A stretch of DNA of 64,000 nucleotides, from the NCBI GenBank assembly GCA_937902985.1, contig CALFNG010000534.1, positions 1-64,000 of the forward strand, in the 5' to 3' direction. Below the pieces are notes generated by a model. It made no database searches, was not told the origin of the DNA, and saw only the letters and a program-made list of their open reading frames with translations. Below, piece by piece: positions 9,742-19,589 of the stretch (its first letter is position 1; each line of letters begins with the position of its first letter). Both the position numbers and the translations under genes were made by a program. Source of the DNA: an uncultured Myxococcales bacterium (lineage in GTDB: Bacteria > Myxococcota_A > Polyangia > Polyangiales > Polyangiaceae).

Positions 9742-10866
9742 TTGATGCAGCAGTCCGACGGCAGACGAGAGCCCCGACCATCCAGCGTGGATTATTGCGC
9801 GGCCATGAGCACCGTTTTGCGCGACCTGCACGCCAGTGAGGCCAGTGAGGAACGGGTGTCTCCCCAGGAGCAGCTCGCGCAGAGGCCGGGTACCGCGCGG
9901 ATGCAGTTCTGCCATGGGTCGACCGGGACGACGCTTGGGTCCGCCTACGCAACGAGCCCGCTCCGACTCCTGACGCCTCGCAACCATGGCGTTGCGGCCT
10001 GGGTGTATCTTTCCAGTTTCGGAGGCGGCCTCGTCGACGGCGACCACTTCGACGTCCAGGTTGATGTCGACCCCGGAGCGTTCGCCCTGCTGGGAACGCA
10101 GGCGTCGACGAAGGTCTATCGGTCGCCCGAGCGGCGGGCCGGGGATGCGCTCGCCAGCGGCGGGCCGACCGCACCGGACGGAACCGACGGAACGGCGGCA
10201 ACTGCCGCATCTGCAGGAGCCGCCGGAACCGGAGGCGGATGCTCTCAGAGGCTCTCGGCGCGGGTCGGCGAGGGCGCCGCCCTCGCACTCCTTCCCGACC
10301 CGGTCGTCTGCTTCGCCGACGCCCGCTACGACCAGACCCTCGACATCGCGCTGGCCCCGACGGCGTCGCTGGTGGCGATCGACGGGTACACGTGTGGCCG
10401 GAGCGCTCGCGGCGAGCGGTGGGCCTTCTCTCGCTACGCGTCGCGCACCGTCGTCACGCGCGGCGTCACGCGCGGCGTGACGCGCGCGCCCTCCGGCGGA
10501 CCGGGCGTGGCAGGCGGACAGCGCTCCCTCGTCGACGCCACGCGCCTCGAGCGACGTCGCGGCCACCGCGCCATCGCCGATCGCATGGGGCGGTTCGACG
10601 TGGTCCTCTCGCTCATCGCGTTCGGCCCGCGCTTCATTTCCGTACGCGAGGCGATGCTCGCGGCCATTCCGCACGAGGCGCCGAACGGGAACGGCCCGAG
10701 CGGCGATCCGGCGCCGGTGATCCTGGCGGTAAGCCCCGTGGGGGACGACGGATGCATCGTGCGCGTGGCGGCCGAACGTTTCGAAACGGCGTCGCTTGCT
10801 TTGCGTTCGAGTTTCTTGGCGCTCGCGCATGTGCTCGGCGACGACCCCTTCGCTCGAAAGTGGTGA
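9742..10866 (+). CDS. ureD: Urease accessory protein UreD
   Basis: UreD binds apo-urease and, with UreF and UreG, delivers nickel. The family is recognised from ATSPLRLLTPRNHGVAAWVYL, the SSFGGGLVDGD glycine motif, TQASTKVYR and LLPDPVVCFADARYDQ, in the expected order. Two low-complexity insertions (about 134-168, Gly/Thr/Ala-rich; about 234-255, RGVTRGVTR) make it longer (up to 374 aa) than typical ~270-aa UreD proteins. The start is unclear: TTG 9742, ATG 9745 or ATG 9805 (MSTVLRDL), the last giving a family-like N-terminus. It is first in ureD-ureAB-ureC-ureF-ureG, and its TGA is inside a 13-bp tandem duplication. Confidence 0.85.
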   Translation: MMQQSDGRREPRPSSVDYCAAMSTVLRDLHASEASEERVSPQEQLAQRPGTARMQFCHGSTGTTLGSAYATSPLRLLTPRNHGVAAWVYLSSFGGGLVDGDHFDVQVDVDPGAFALLGTQASTKVYRSPERRAGDALASGGPTAPDGTDGTAATAASAGAAGTGGGCSQRLSARVGEGAALALLPDPVVCFADARYDQTLDIALAPTASLVAIDGYTCGRSARGERWAFSRYASRTVVTRGVTRGVTRAPSGGPGVAGGQRSLVDATRLERRRGHRAIADRMGRFDVVLSLIAFGPRFISVREAMLAAIPHEAPNGNGPSGDPAPVILAVSPVGDDGCIVRVAAERFETASLALRSSFLALAHVLGDDPFARKW

Positions 10867-10880
10867 CCGAAAGTGGTGAC
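10855..10880 (+). repeat. 13-bp tandem duplication spanning the ureD stop codon
   Basis: CGAAAGTGGTGAC is repeated exactly (10855-10867, 10868-10880). The first copy contains the ureD TGA (10864-10866); the second falls in the ureD-ureAB spacer. Confidence 0.95.
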
Positions 10881-10916
10881 GGTTCGCGCGCGATGCGTTA
10901 GTGGTCACCGCTGGCG

Positions 10917-11603
10917 ATGCACCTTGCGCCTCGCGACCTCGACAAACTCGTCCTTCATGGCGCCGGGGTCGTTGCGCAGAAGCGCCTCGCCCGCGGCCTC
11001 CGGCTCAACTACCCCGAAGCGATCGCTCTCATCGCGACGCAGCTCCTCGAGCTGATTCGCGAAGGCCGCTCGGTCGCCGACCTCATGGACCAGGGGCGCC
11101 GCATCCTCGGGCGCGTCCACGTCATGGAGGGCGTGGCCGACATGATCGTCGAGGTGCAGGTCGAGGGGACGTTCCCCGACGGGACCAAGCTCGTCACGGT
11201 GCATCGGCCGATCGCGCTCGACCGCGTCGACTTGAAGCTCGCGCTCCACGGCACCTTCTTGCCCATTCCCGACGCCGCGACCTTTCCCGACGTCGCGGCT
11301 GCCACCGCGCCGTCGTCGCCGGGCGAGTCGTTCATCGCGCCCGGCACGATCGTCCTCAACGAGGGGCGCGACGTCATCGAGGTCGTCGTGAAGAGCGTCG
11401 GCGATCGCCCCATCCAGGTGGGGAGCCATTACCCGTTCGCCGAGACCAACGCGGCGCTGGTCTTCGATCGCGCGCGTGCCACGGGCCGCCGGCTCGACAT
11501 CCCGGCCGGCACCGCGGTTCGCTTCGAGCCGGGCGACGAGAAGACGGTGCGGCTCGTGGCGACCGCAACGACGGCATCGACGGCGCCCGCGGATACCGCA
11601 TGA
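10917..11603 (+). CDS. ureAB: Urease gamma/beta subunit fusion (UreAB)
   Basis: One 228-aa polypeptide contains the gamma subunit (about 1-100: [39 protein letters not shown]-like [14 protein letters not shown]) followed by the beta subunit (about 135-228: [50 protein letters not shown]). Gamma-beta fusion in this order is known from Helicobacter UreA and some other bacteria; enterobacterial urease keeps them apart. The subunits form the non-catalytic shell around UreC. The gene ends in an ATGA overlap with ureC, so expression is coupled. The start ATG follows the duplicated region by 36 bp. Confidence 0.95.
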   Translation: MHLAPRDLDKLVLHGAGVVAQKRLARGLRLNYPEAIALIATQLLELIREGRSVADLMDQGRRILGRVHVMEGVADMIVEVQVEGTFPDGTKLVTVHRPIALDRVDLKLALHGTFLPIPDAATFPDVAAATAPSSPGESFIAPGTIVLNEGRDVIEVVVKSVGDRPIQVGSHYPFAETNAALVFDRARATGRRLDIPAGTAVRFEPGDEKTVRLVATATTASTAPADTA

Positions 11604-13312
11604 CCACGATCGATCGACGGCACTACGCGGACATGTTCGGGCCCACCACGGGCGACCGCGTCCGCCTCGGCGACACCGCGCTGATAGCCGAGGTCGAGCG
11701 CGACTTCGCCGTCTACGGCGACGAGTGCAAGTTCGGCGGGGGCAAGGTCCTTCGCGACCGGCAGGGCCAGCGCGCCGGGGTGAGCGATCGCGACGCGCTC
11801 GATTGCGTGATCACGAACGTGCTCGTCGTCGACGTCATGGGCATCTACAAGGCCGACATCGGGATCAAGAGCGGCCGCATCTCGGGGATCGGCAAGGCGG
11901 GCAACCCCGACGTGATGGCCGGCGTCACCGCGGGCATGGTCGTCGGGGTCACGACCGAGGCCATCGCCGGCGAGGGCCTCGTACTCACCGCGGGCGGCAT
12001 CGACACGCACATCCATTTCATCTGTCCCCAGCAGATCGACGAGGCGCTCGCCTCGGGCGTGACCACGTTCGTCGGCGGCGGCACCGGGCCGGCCACGGGA
12101 ACGAACGCGACCACGTGCACGCCGGGCTCCCGCCACATCCGGCAGATGCTGCAGGCCACCGACGCGTTCCCGATCAACATCGGCCTCACCGGCAAGGGCA
12201 ACACGTCGTCGCCCGAGGGGCTCGTCGATCAGATCCGCGCCGGCGCGGTCGGGCTGAAGCTGCACGAAGACTGGGGAACGACCCCGCCCGCCATCGACTG
12301 CTGCCTCGGCGTGGCCGAGGGCGAAGACGTGCAGGTGACGATCCACACCGACACGCTGAACGAGTCGGGATACGTCGACGACTCGATCGCCGCCTTCAAG
12401 GGGCGAACGATCCACACGTACCACTCCGAAGGCGCGGGCGGCGGGCACGCGCCGGACATCATCCGGGTATGCGGCGAGCCCAACGTCATCCCGAGCTCCA
12501 CCAACCCGACCCGTCCCTTCACGGTGAACACGCTCGACGAGCACCTCGACATGCTCATGGTCTGTCACCACCTCGACAAGACCATCCCCGAAGACGTGTC
12601 GTTCGCCGAGAGCCGCATCCGGGGCGAGACGATCGCGGCCGAGGACATCCTGCACGACCTCGGCGCGATCAGCATCATCTCGAGCGACAGCCAGGCGATG
12701 GGCCGGGTGGGCGAGGTGATCATGCGCACGTGGCAGACGGCCGACAAGATGCGCCGCGACCGGGGCAGCCTGGCGGGCGAGGTCGGCCACAACGACAACG
12801 CGCGCATCAAGCGGTACATCGCGAAGTACACGATCAACCCCGCGATCGCGCACGGAATGTCCCACGAGATCGGGAGCGTCGAGGTCGGCAAGTGGGCCGA
12901 TCTCGTGCTCTGGCGGCCGGCGTTCTTCGGCGTGCGCCCCGAACTCGTCATCAAGGGCGGCTTCATCGCCTGGGCGCAGATGGGCGATCCCAACGCGTCG
13001 ATCCCCACACCGCAGCCCCTCCGGATGCGACCCATGTTCGGCGCCTACGGCGGCGCGATCGGAGCGACGAGCATCGCGTTCGTCTCGCAGCGCGCCGCGC
13101 TCGAAGGGGGCCTCGCCGAGCTCGGCCTGGGCAAGCACATCGTGCCCGTGAAGCGCTGCCGGGGCATCGGGAAGCGCGACATGGTGCACAACGACGCGCT
13201 CCCGAAGATCACGGTCGACCCCGAGACCTACGAGGTGCGCGCCGACGGCGTGCTCCTGCGCTGCGGCCCGGCGTCGCGCCTGCCGCTCGCGCAGCTCTAT
13301 CACCTCTTCTAG
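11600..13312 (+). CDS. ureC: Urease alpha (catalytic) subunit
   Basis: The 570-aa amidohydrolase hydrolyses urea to ammonia and carbamate in the cytoplasm. All dinickel-site ligands are visible: His137 and His139 (GIDTHIHF), the lysine to be carbamylated Lys220 (GLKLHEDWG), His249 (VTIHTDT), His275 ([10 protein letters not shown]) and Asp363 ([11 protein letters not shown]). The flap cysteine and catalytic histidine are present in MVCHHLD (322-324). The N-terminal [21 protein letters not shown] is the canonical start; ATG 11600 overlaps the ureAB TGA. Length matches the family. It should be fully active given nickel insertion by UreDFG. Confidence 0.98.
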   Translation: MTTIDRRHYADMFGPTTGDRVRLGDTALIAEVERDFAVYGDECKFGGGKVLRDRQGQRAGVSDRDALDCVITNVLVVDVMGIYKADIGIKSGRISGIGKAGNPDVMAGVTAGMVVGVTTEAIAGEGLVLTAGGIDTHIHFICPQQIDEALASGVTTFVGGGTGPATGTNATTCTPGSRHIRQMLQATDAFPINIGLTGKGNTSSPEGLVDQIRAGAVGLKLHEDWGTTPPAIDCCLGVAEGEDVQVTIHTDTLNESGYVDDSIAAFKGRTIHTYHSEGAGGGHAPDIIRVCGEPNVIPSSTNPTRPFTVNTLDEHLDMLMVCHHLDKTIPEDVSFAESRIRGETIAAEDILHDLGAISIISSDSQAMGRVGEVIMRTWQTADKMRRDRGSLAGEVGHNDNARIKRYIAKYTINPAIAHGMSHEIGSVEVGKWADLVLWRPAFFGVRPELVIKGGFIAWAQMGDPNASIPTPQPLRMRPMFGAYGGAIGATSIAFVSQRAALEGGLAELGLGKHIVPVKRCRGIGKRDMVHNDALPKITVDPETYEVRADGVLLRCGPASRLPLAQLYHLF

Positions 13313-13334
13313 GGTGTGTGACTAGGGTGTGTGA
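13309..13334 (+). repeat. 13-bp tandem duplication spanning the ureC stop codon
   Basis: CTAGGGTGTGTGA occurs twice in tandem (13309-13321, 13322-13334). The first copy contains the ureC TAG (13310-13312) and the second ends immediately before the probable GTG start of ureF, so the duplication fills the whole ureC-ureF spacer. Confidence 0.95.
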
Positions 13335-13335
13335 C

Positions 13336-14019
13336 GTGGTGCGCTGGACGTTCCTTCAGATCGCCGACTCGGCCTTTCCGACCGGCGGGTTCGCGCACTC
13401 CAGCGGGCTCGAAGCCGCGCTGCACCACGGGCGCGCGACGACCGGCGGCGGCCTCGACGACTACGCGCGCGAGCACCTCTGGAACGTCGGATACGCGTCG
13501 CTCCCGTTCGTGTCGGCGGCGTTCGCGGCTCCGGCCGACGTCTGGGCGCTCGACGTCCGCGCCGACGCGACGCTCACGAGCCACGTCGCGAACCGGGCGA
13601 GCCGCACCCAGGGGCGCACGTTCCTCGCGACGAGCGCTCGCATCTTCGACGAGCCGGCGGTGGTCGCGCTGGCGGCCCGGTCCGGCTCTCGCGTCGACGA
13701 GGCCGAGCGGCCGAAGGTCTCGGCGCACCTGGCGCCGGTGTTCGGCGCCGCGCTCTCCGCGCTGGGGGCCACGAAGGCCGAGACCCAGACGCTCTACCTC
13801 TACACGGCTCTCCGCGGCGTGGCGTCGGCCGCGGTGCGCCTCGGGATCGTCGGCCCACACGAAGCGCAGCGGCTCCAGCAGCGCCACGCGGTCACGCTCG
13901 ACGACATCCTCGACGAGTGCGCGGGGCTGGGCCCGGACGACGCGGCGATCGTCAATCCGCTGCTCGAGATCATGGGCGCGACCCACGATCGGCTCTATGC
14001 GCGCCTCTTTCAGAGCTGA
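13336..14019 (+). CDS. ureF: Urease accessory protein UreF
   Basis: UreF acts with UreD and UreG as the nickel-insertion scaffold that gates GTP hydrolysis. The sequence shows the family's FLQIADSAFPTGGFAHSSGLE, the central LYTALRGVASAAVRLGIVGP and the C-terminal AIVNPLLEIMGATHDRLYARLFQS. The start is a GTG: 13336 or 13339 fits the family N-terminus (VVRWTFLQ); 13318 and 13327 are alternatives inside the tandem duplication. At about 227 aa it is of normal length. Nine bases separate it from ureG. Confidence 0.95.
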   Translation: MVRWTFLQIADSAFPTGGFAHSSGLEAALHHGRATTGGGLDDYAREHLWNVGYASLPFVSAAFAAPADVWALDVRADATLTSHVANRASRTQGRTFLATSARIFDEPAVVALAARSGSRVDEAERPKVSAHLAPVFGAALSALGATKAETQTLYLYTALRGVASAAVRLGIVGPHEAQRLQQRHAVTLDDILDECAGLGPDDAAIVNPLLEIMGATHDRLYARLFQS

Positions 14020-14028
14020 GGGACCCCG

Positions 14029-14799
14029 ATGGCTCACGACCACGACGGACACGCTCACGTTCACGCTCACGCTCACGCTCACGACCGCGCGAGCGAGGGG
14101 CACGGCCACACGCACGAGGCCTGGACGCACCCCGGCCGCTTTCGTGACCGAGAGCCATCGCGCCGCCGCGACTACGCAAGCCGAGCCTTCACGGTGGGCA
14201 TCGGCGGGCCCGTCGGCAGCGGCAAGACGGCGCTCGTTCTCGCGCTCTGCGGGGCGCTCCGCGACCGCATGAGCCTCGGGGTCGTCACGAACGACATCTT
14301 CACCCGCGAAGACGCGGAGTTCTTGCACCGAAACCATGCCCTCGCGGCCGAGCGGATCCGGGCGGTCGAGACCGGCGGCTGCCCGCACGCGGCGATCCGC
14401 GAAGACATCAGCCACAACCTCGACGCGCTCGAGCAGCTCATGGCCGACGTGGGCCCCGAGCTCTTGATCATCGAGAGCGGCGGCGACAACCTGGCCGCCC
14501 AGTTCAGCCGCGAGCTCGTCGACTACACGGTCTACGTGATCGACGTCGCCGGCGGCGACAAGGTGCCGCGAAAAGGGGGGCCCGGGATCACCCAGTCGGA
14601 CCTCCTCGTCATCAACAAGACCGATCTCGCCCCGTACGTGGGCGCCAGCCTCGAGGTCATGGCCCGCGACGCGCGCGCGATGCGCGGCGACGGCCCCTTC
14701 GTGTTCGCCCAGGCGAACCGCGGCGTGGGGTTGCCGGAGATCACCGCGGCGATCCTGGCCGCGTGGCGCGAGGTCGTGCCCGCCGCTGAGCCCGCGTAG
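14029..14799 (+). CDS. ureG: Urease accessory GTPase UreG with His-rich N-terminal extension
   Basis: The 256-aa GTPase carries P-loop [11 protein letters not shown], the metal/GTP switch residues [13 protein letters not shown] (CPH nickel-binding motif), ESGGDNL and the nucleotide-specificity motif NKTD. Residues 1-32 form an extension with about ten histidines alternating with Ala, Val and Asp (for example [10 protein letters not shown]), like His-rich UreG or UreE tails that hold nickel. No ureE metallochaperone gene is present in the cluster, so this tail may take over nickel storage and delivery; that is inference. It closes the accessory operon. Confidence 0.96.
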   Translation: MAHDHDGHAHVHAHAHAHDRASEGHGHTHEAWTHPGRFRDREPSRRRDYASRAFTVGIGGPVGSGKTALVLALCGALRDRMSLGVVTNDIFTREDAEFLHRNHALAAERIRAVETGGCPHAAIREDISHNLDALEQLMADVGPELLIIESGGDNLAAQFSRELVDYTVYVIDVAGGDKVPRKGGPGITQSDLLVINKTDLAPYVGASLEVMARDARAMRGDGPFVFAQANRGVGLPEITAAILAAWREVVPAAEPA

Positions 14800-15212
14800 C
14801 GTAGGAGCGAGGCGGCCAGCGGTCGGCGTAGCGGTAATGCCGCTCACTTAAGCGAGAGAGAGATTGGCCGCGGAGGCGCAGAGGGCGCAGAGGACAGAGG
14901 GTTTTGCGCGCGCTCGAGTAGCTAAAGGCAGCGCAGATCGGATCCGCCGCGCAGGTTTCCAGCCTTCGACCCCAATCTCGGCTCTCCGCTCTCTGCGCCT
15001 CTGCGGCCCATCTCCCTCTCCTAAACTAACTGAGCAGCATTGCGGCCAGCGGCAGCGCGGCCGTCCGCGTCCTGGGGCGTGTCACGACGGGTCGCGCGAT
15101 GCGCGGGTGGCCTCGTGGGAGCGGGCCCGGGCGGGAACCGGAAAAAACATCGCGCCGACAACTGCCGGAAACAGGCCGAGGAACATCGTGCCTCCCGAGG
15201 AGTTACACACTC
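14800..15212. other. Gene-free stretch between ureG and urtA
   Basis: This 413-bp stretch holds the second copy of the dispersed palindromic element (14852-15020) and then about 190 bp leading to urtA. I found no promoter that matches a consensus well and no small gene with a plausible start. Confidence 0.6.
14852..15020. repeat. Dispersed palindromic element, copy 2 (~170 bp)
   Basis: Left end GAGAGAGAGATTGGCCGCGG then AGGCGCAGAGGGCGCAGAGG; right end CTCTGCGCCTCTGCGGCCCA then TCTCCCTCTC, so the ends are imperfect inverted repeats of one another. The inside (GGTTTTGCGCGCG, CAGCCTTCGACCCC) is also alignable with copy 3 at 22075, so the whole element, not only the arms, is shared. Confidence 0.85.
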
Positions 15213-16628
15213 ATGCGAAAGTGGCTCATTGTGCTTGCGGCGCTTTGCCAGCTCGGAACCGAGGGCTGCAGCAAAGACGACGCGGCCCCCGCGCCCGCTG
15301 CGGCGTCGGCAGTGGCATCATCGAGCGCTGCTGCGCCCGCGCCTGCGGTGTCCGCGGCAGCAGGCGGCGGCGACACCATCAAGATCGGAATTCTCCACTC
15401 TCTTTCGGGCACGATGGCCATCAGCGAGACGTCCCTGCGAGACGTCGCGCTCATGACGATCGACGAGATAAACTCGAAGGGCGGAGTGCTCGGCAAGAAG
15501 CTCGAAGCGGTGGTCGTCGATCCCGCGTCGAACTGGCCGCTCTTCGCGGAGAAGGCCCGCGAGCTCCTGCAGAAGGACGGCGTCGCCGTCACCTTCGGCT
15601 GCTGGACCTCGGTATCCCGAAAGTCCGTGCTCCCGGTCTTCGAGGAGCTGAACGGCCTCCTCTTCTATCCGGTTCAGTACGAGGGCGAAGAATCGTCGTA
15701 CAACGTGTTTTACACGGGCGCTGCGCCGAACCAGCAGGCCATTCCGGCGCTCGAGTACCTGATGAGCGACAAGGGCGGCGGCGCCAAGCGCTTCGAGCTC
15801 CTGGGTACGGACTACGTGTATCCGCGTACGACGAACAAGATTCTTCGTTACTTCCTCAAGTCGAAGGGAGTCTCCGACGACGATATTCACGAGGAATACA
15901 CCCCGTTCGGTCATAGCGACTACCAGACCATCGTCGCGGGCATCAAGAAGTTCGCCGTCGGCAAGCGAACCGCCGTCATCTCGACCATCAACGGCGACTC
16001 GAACGTTCCTTTCTACAAGGAGCTCGGCAACCAGGGCATGAAGGCGTCGGACATTCCCGTCGTGGCCTTCTCGGTCGGCGAAGAAGAGCTCCGCGGCATC
16101 GACACCAAGCCGCTCGTCGGGCAGCTGGCCGCGTGGAACTACTTCGAGTCGATCGATACGCCCGAGAACAAGGCGTTCATCGCGGAGTGGAAAGCCTACG
16201 TGAAAGCGCACAACCTCCCGGACGGGGACAAGCGCGTCACGAACGACCCGATGGAAGCGACGTACATCGGAATGCACATGTGGGCCCAGGCCGTGCTCCA
16301 GGCGGGAACGACGAACGTCGACGCCGTGCGCCAGGCGCTCGGCTACCAGTCGTTCAAGTCGCCTTCGGGCTTCGAGATCACGCTCGATGCGAAGAACCAC
16401 CACCTCCACAAGCCGGTCTTCATCGGCGAAGTGCAGGCCAATGGCCAGTTCCAGGTCGTGTGGAAGACCGACGGTCCGATTCGAGCCAACGCCTGGAGCC
16501 CCTTCATCCCGGAGAGCGCGAAGAAGGTCGCCGACTGGACCTATCCCTGGGTCTGCGGCAACTGCACGGAGGGGAAGTACGGCAGTCCTCCCCCCGACAC
16601 GATGGCGGCCATGACGACCAAGAAGTGA
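15213..16628 (+). CDS. urtA: Urea ABC transporter substrate-binding protein UrtA
   Basis: The 471-aa secreted protein captures urea or short amides in the periplasm for UrtBCDE. After a signal peptide with a probable lipidation cysteine (LGTEGC, an imperfect lipobox) and an Ala/Pro/Ser linker, the mature domain begins IKIGILHSLSGTMAISETSL. It includes the UrtA hallmarks FGCWTSVSRKSVLPVFEELNGLLFYPVQYEGEE (split here as FGCWTSVSRKSVLPV and LLFYPVQYEGEE) and TDYVYPRTTNKILR. The ATG at 15213 was chosen because GAGGAG lies 11 bp upstream and it gives the signal peptide; an in-frame extension to 15099 does not. It leads urtABCDE. Confidence 0.96.
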   Translation: MRKWLIVLAALCQLGTEGCSKDDAAPAPAAASAVASSSAAAPAPAVSAAAGGGDTIKIGILHSLSGTMAISETSLRDVALMTIDEINSKGGVLGKKLEAVVVDPASNWPLFAEKARELLQKDGVAVTFGCWTSVSRKSVLPVFEELNGLLFYPVQYEGEESSYNVFYTGAAPNQQAIPALEYLMSDKGGGAKRFELLGTDYVYPRTTNKILRYFLKSKGVSDDDIHEEYTPFGHSDYQTIVAGIKKFAVGKRTAVISTINGDSNVPFYKELGNQGMKASDIPVVAFSVGEEELRGIDTKPLVGQLAAWNYFESIDTPENKAFIAEWKAYVKAHNLPDGDKRVTNDPMEATYIGMHMWAQAVLQAGTTNVDAVRQALGYQSFKSPSGFEITLDAKNHHLHKPVFIGEVQANGQFQVVWKTDGPIRANAWSPFIPESAKKVADWTYPWVCGNCTEGKYGSPPPDTMAAMTTKK

Positions 16629-16677
16629 CGATGGCGAGGCGCTGAACCGGTCGCCGAGCACGAGCGAAAGCATCATC

Positions 16678-18345
16678 ATGATGAACGCGAGGATCTTCTC
16701 TCCGCTCGGGCGGTGGTCGCGCATGAGGGTCGCGAGCCTGCTACCGGTGGTGATGCTGGGCATGCTGCTCCTGGCAGCCCCCGCCAGGGCCGAGGGGGAG
16801 AACGACTACGCGTCGGCGCTCAAGGGTATCGCAAACCCCTCGACCGACGCGGTGGTGCAGGCCATCACCGCGCTCGGCGCGACGGAAGATCCACGCGCGC
16901 TCAAGTTCCTCCAGAGCCTCGACGGCGGCGACGTCGCCGTCGATGCCGCGGGGGGCGTCTTCGTTCGCGACCGTGGTGGCGCCTTGCACGACGCCGCCAC
17001 GGGCGCACTGGCTAACGCGCCGGACGCCCATCCGCTCATCGTCGACAACTCGATCCGACGCATTCTGGCGCCGACGGTCTCGCGGCTCCAGCTGCGCTCA
17101 CCCGATCCCACCGTGAGGCTCGCGGCCGTCGAGGACGTCGCGGGTCGCGCCAGCAGCGACGACGCGCCGGCGCTTCGCGACGCCCTCGCGCAAGAGAAAG
17201 TGGCCTCCGTGCACAAGGCGCTCGTATCGGCGCTCGCCGAGCTGGACCTGGCGAGCGACGATCCCAAACAGCGCATGGCGGCGATTGCGGCCATCGACGC
17301 CGAGGGCTCGGAGCGCTTGCGCCCGAAGCTCGAAACGCTCATCGCCAAGCACGACGACGGCACGTTCGGCGAACCGGACGCGAACGTCCGGGCAGCGGCG
17401 GAGAAGGTCGTCAAGGGTCTCCAGCGAAAGCAGGTCGTCTTCGACACGACGGCCGACGTCCTCTACGGCCTCAGCATGGGGAGCATCCTGCTCCTGTCGT
17501 CGCTAGGTCTCGCGATCACCTTCGGGCTGATGCGCGTCATCAACATGGCTCACGGCGAGATGTTGATGCTCGGGGCCTACGCCACCTACGTGACGCAGCA
17601 ATTCTTTCACGCGCACCTCCCCGAGCACGAGTCCTGGTATCTCCTCGCGGCCGTCCCTGTCGCGCTCATCACCACGATGGCGGTCGGCGCGCTCCTCGAA
17701 CGGACCGTCATTCGATTCCTCTACGGGCGACCGCTCGAGACCCTGCTGGCTACCTACGGCCTCAGCCTGCTCCTCATCCAGATCGTCCGGACGATCTTCG
17801 GCGCGCAGAACGTCGCGGTCGGAAACCCGCCCCTTCTCTCGGGCGGCTTCGAGATCTTCGAGGGGGTCGTCGTTCCCTACAACCGCATCGCGGTCATTCT
17901 CTTCACGATCGTCGTGGTCACGTTCGTGGGCTACGTCCTCCGGGGCACCTCGCTGGGCCTTCGTGTTCGCGCTGTAACCCAGAACCGGCCCATGGCCGCC
18001 TGCATGGGCATTCGCACGGAGTGGGTCGATATGTGGACGTTCGCCCTGGGCTCCGGGGTCGGCGGTCTCGGCGGAGTCGCGATCTCGCAGCTCGGCAACG
18101 TGGGCCCCGATCTGGGTCAGAGCTACATCGTCGACTCGTTCCTCGTCGTCGTTCTCGGCGGCGTCGGAAAGCTGGTCGGCAGCGTCGTCGCCGCCTTTGG
18201 GCTGGGGATCCTCAACAAGCTGCTCGAGCCGCTCGCCGGCGCCGTTCTCGGCAAGATCATCGTGTTGATGACCGTCATCCTCGTCATCCAGAAGCGCCCC
18301 CAGGGTCTCTTTGCGCCGAAGGGACGCACCGTCGAGTCGGCATGA
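16678..18345 (+). CDS. urtB: Urea ABC transporter permease UrtB
   Basis: The 555-aa protein has a signal sequence (LLPVVMLGMLLLAAPARAEG), a ~230-residue extracytoplasmic alpha-helical N-domain and then a LivH-type permease from about residue 255 (TADVLYGLSMGSILLLSSLGLAITFGLMRVINMAHGEMLMLG in family order). The extra N-domain distinguishes UrtB from branched-chain amino-acid LivH. Two ATG codons (16678, 16681) lie in tandem. The stop overlaps the urtC ATG (ATGA, 18342-18345). With UrtC it makes the membrane channel for urea uptake. Confidence 0.95.
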   Translation: MMNARIFSPLGRWSRMRVASLLPVVMLGMLLLAAPARAEGENDYASALKGIANPSTDAVVQAITALGATEDPRALKFLQSLDGGDVAVDAAGGVFVRDRGGALHDAATGALANAPDAHPLIVDNSIRRILAPTVSRLQLRSPDPTVRLAAVEDVAGRASSDDAPALRDALAQEKVASVHKALVSALAELDLASDDPKQRMAAIAAIDAEGSERLRPKLETLIAKHDDGTFGEPDANVRAAAEKVVKGLQRKQVVFDTTADVLYGLSMGSILLLSSLGLAITFGLMRVINMAHGEMLMLGAYATYVTQQFFHAHLPEHESWYLLAAVPVALITTMAVGALLERTVIRFLYGRPLETLLATYGLSLLLIQIVRTIFGAQNVAVGNPPLLSGGFEIFEGVVVPYNRIAVILFTIVVVTFVGYVLRGTSLGLRVRAVTQNRPMAACMGIRTEWVDMWTFALGSGVGGLGGVAISQLGNVGPDLGQSYIVDSFLVVVLGGVGKLVGSVVAAFGLGILNKLLEPLAGAVLGKIIVLMTVILVIQKRPQGLFAPKGRTVESA

Positions 18346-19589
18346 GCCCCGCCAAGCCCACCAAAGCCGTTCCGACGCTTGCGGGGTTCGCGGCCGCGCG
18401 CCCCCTCCACTGGAATTCGTGGGTGGCCGGCGTCGTCTGCCTCGTGGTCGGAGTCATCATTCCGGTCCTCAACGTGGGCCCGTCTCCGCGGAGCGCGTTT
18501 CACATCTCGGACTTCTTCGTCACGCTCGTCGGCAAGCTCACGTGCTACGGCATCGTCGCCGTCGCGATGGACCTCGTCTGGGGATACGCGGGCGTCCTCA
18601 GCCTTTGCCACGCGGTGTTCTTCGCGCTCGGCGGGTACGCCATGGGCATGTACTTGATGCGGGCCATCGGCACGGAGGGAAACTACCGCAGCCTCCTTCC
18701 CGACTTCATGGTCTTCCTCGATTGGAAGGAGTTGCCCTGGTACTGGGAGGGCTTCAACCGCTTCGGCTTCGCGATGGCGATGGCGCTCATCGTGCCGGGC
18801 GTCGTGGCCTTCATCTTCGGGTTCTTCGCGTTCCGTTCGCGCATCGGCGGCGTCTACTTCTCGATCGTCACCCAGGCGCTCACCTACGCGGCAATGCTGC
18901 TCTTCTTCCGCAACGCCACCGGCTTCGGGGGGAACAACGGGCTCACCGACTTCAAGCGCATTCTCGGGTATCCGCTTCGCGAGCCGTCGACGCGCGCGGC
19001 GCTCTGCGCGATCACCGGGCTCGCGCTCGGCCTGACCTACGCGCTCTGCCGCTACATCATCGGTTCGCGCGCGGGCCGCGTGATGACCGCGATGCGAGAC
19101 GCCGAAGCGAAGGTGCGGTTCAGCGGCTACGACCCCGTGGCCTACAAGCTCTTCGCGTGGACCGTGTCCGCCATGCTCTGCGGTCTCGCGGGCGCTCTCT
19201 ACGTGCCGCAGGTCGGCATCATCAATCCGAGCGAGATGCAGCCGTCGAGCTCCGTCGAGATCGCCATCTGGGTCGCCGTCGGTGGCCGGGGCACGCTCGC
19301 GGGAGCCATTCTCGGCGCGTTCCTCGTCAACGGTGCGAAGAGCTGGCTCACCGTCGCGTTCCCGACCGCGTGGCTCTACTTCCTCGGTGTCCTCTTCGTC
19401 GTCGTGACGCTGGTGGTTCCGGGCGGCATCGTCGAGTCGTTCAGCGGCCTGCTGAAGGGTGGCGGCTTTCTCACCAAGTACTTCGGAGGCCTGGGCGTCA
19501 AGCGCGCGGCCGCCGGGCCGGAGACGGCCGCTGCCGCTCCCGTGAGCACCGGAGGGCCGGGCGTGGGCGAGGAGCAGGAGCAGCCGTGA
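18342..19589 (+). CDS. urtC: Urea ABC transporter permease UrtC
   Basis: A 415-aa LivM-type permease with about ten membrane helices; conserved segments include MDLVWGYAGVLSLCHAVFFALGGYAMGMY (seen in pieces as LVWGYAGVLSLCH and FFALGGYAMGMY) and AVGGRGTLAGAILGAFLVN. The DWKELPWYW loop is typical of UrtC. A hydrophilic tail rich in Ala/Gly/Pro ends the protein. The ATG overlaps the urtB stop, and its own TGA overlaps the GTG of urtD. It pairs with UrtB. Confidence 0.95.
   Translation: MSPAKPTKAVPTLAGFAAARPLHWNSWVAGVVCLVVGVIIPVLNVGPSPRSAFHISDFFVTLVGKLTCYGIVAVAMDLVWGYAGVLSLCHAVFFALGGYAMGMYLMRAIGTEGNYRSLLPDFMVFLDWKELPWYWEGFNRFGFAMAMALIVPGVVAFIFGFFAFRSRIGGVYFSIVTQALTYAAMLLFFRNATGFGGNNGLTDFKRILGYPLREPSTRAALCAITGLALGLTYALCRYIIGSRAGRVMTAMRDAEAKVRFSGYDPVAYKLFAWTVSAMLCGLAGALYVPQVGIINPSEMQPSSSVEIAIWVAVGGRGTLAGAILGAFLVNGAKSWLTVAFPTAWLYFLGVLFVVVTLVVPGGIVESFSGLLKGGGFLTKYFGGLGVKRAAAGPETAAAAPVSTGGPGVGEEQEQP

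Noticed and set aside
11429-13303. Long minus-strand frame opposite ureAB and ureC
   Set aside because: Antisense to urease subunits with all catalytic residues present.
14029-14130. His-rich UreG N-terminus as a separate ureE-like gene
   Set aside because: The His-rich region is in frame with UreG without stop or second start, so it is an extension, not a separate gene.
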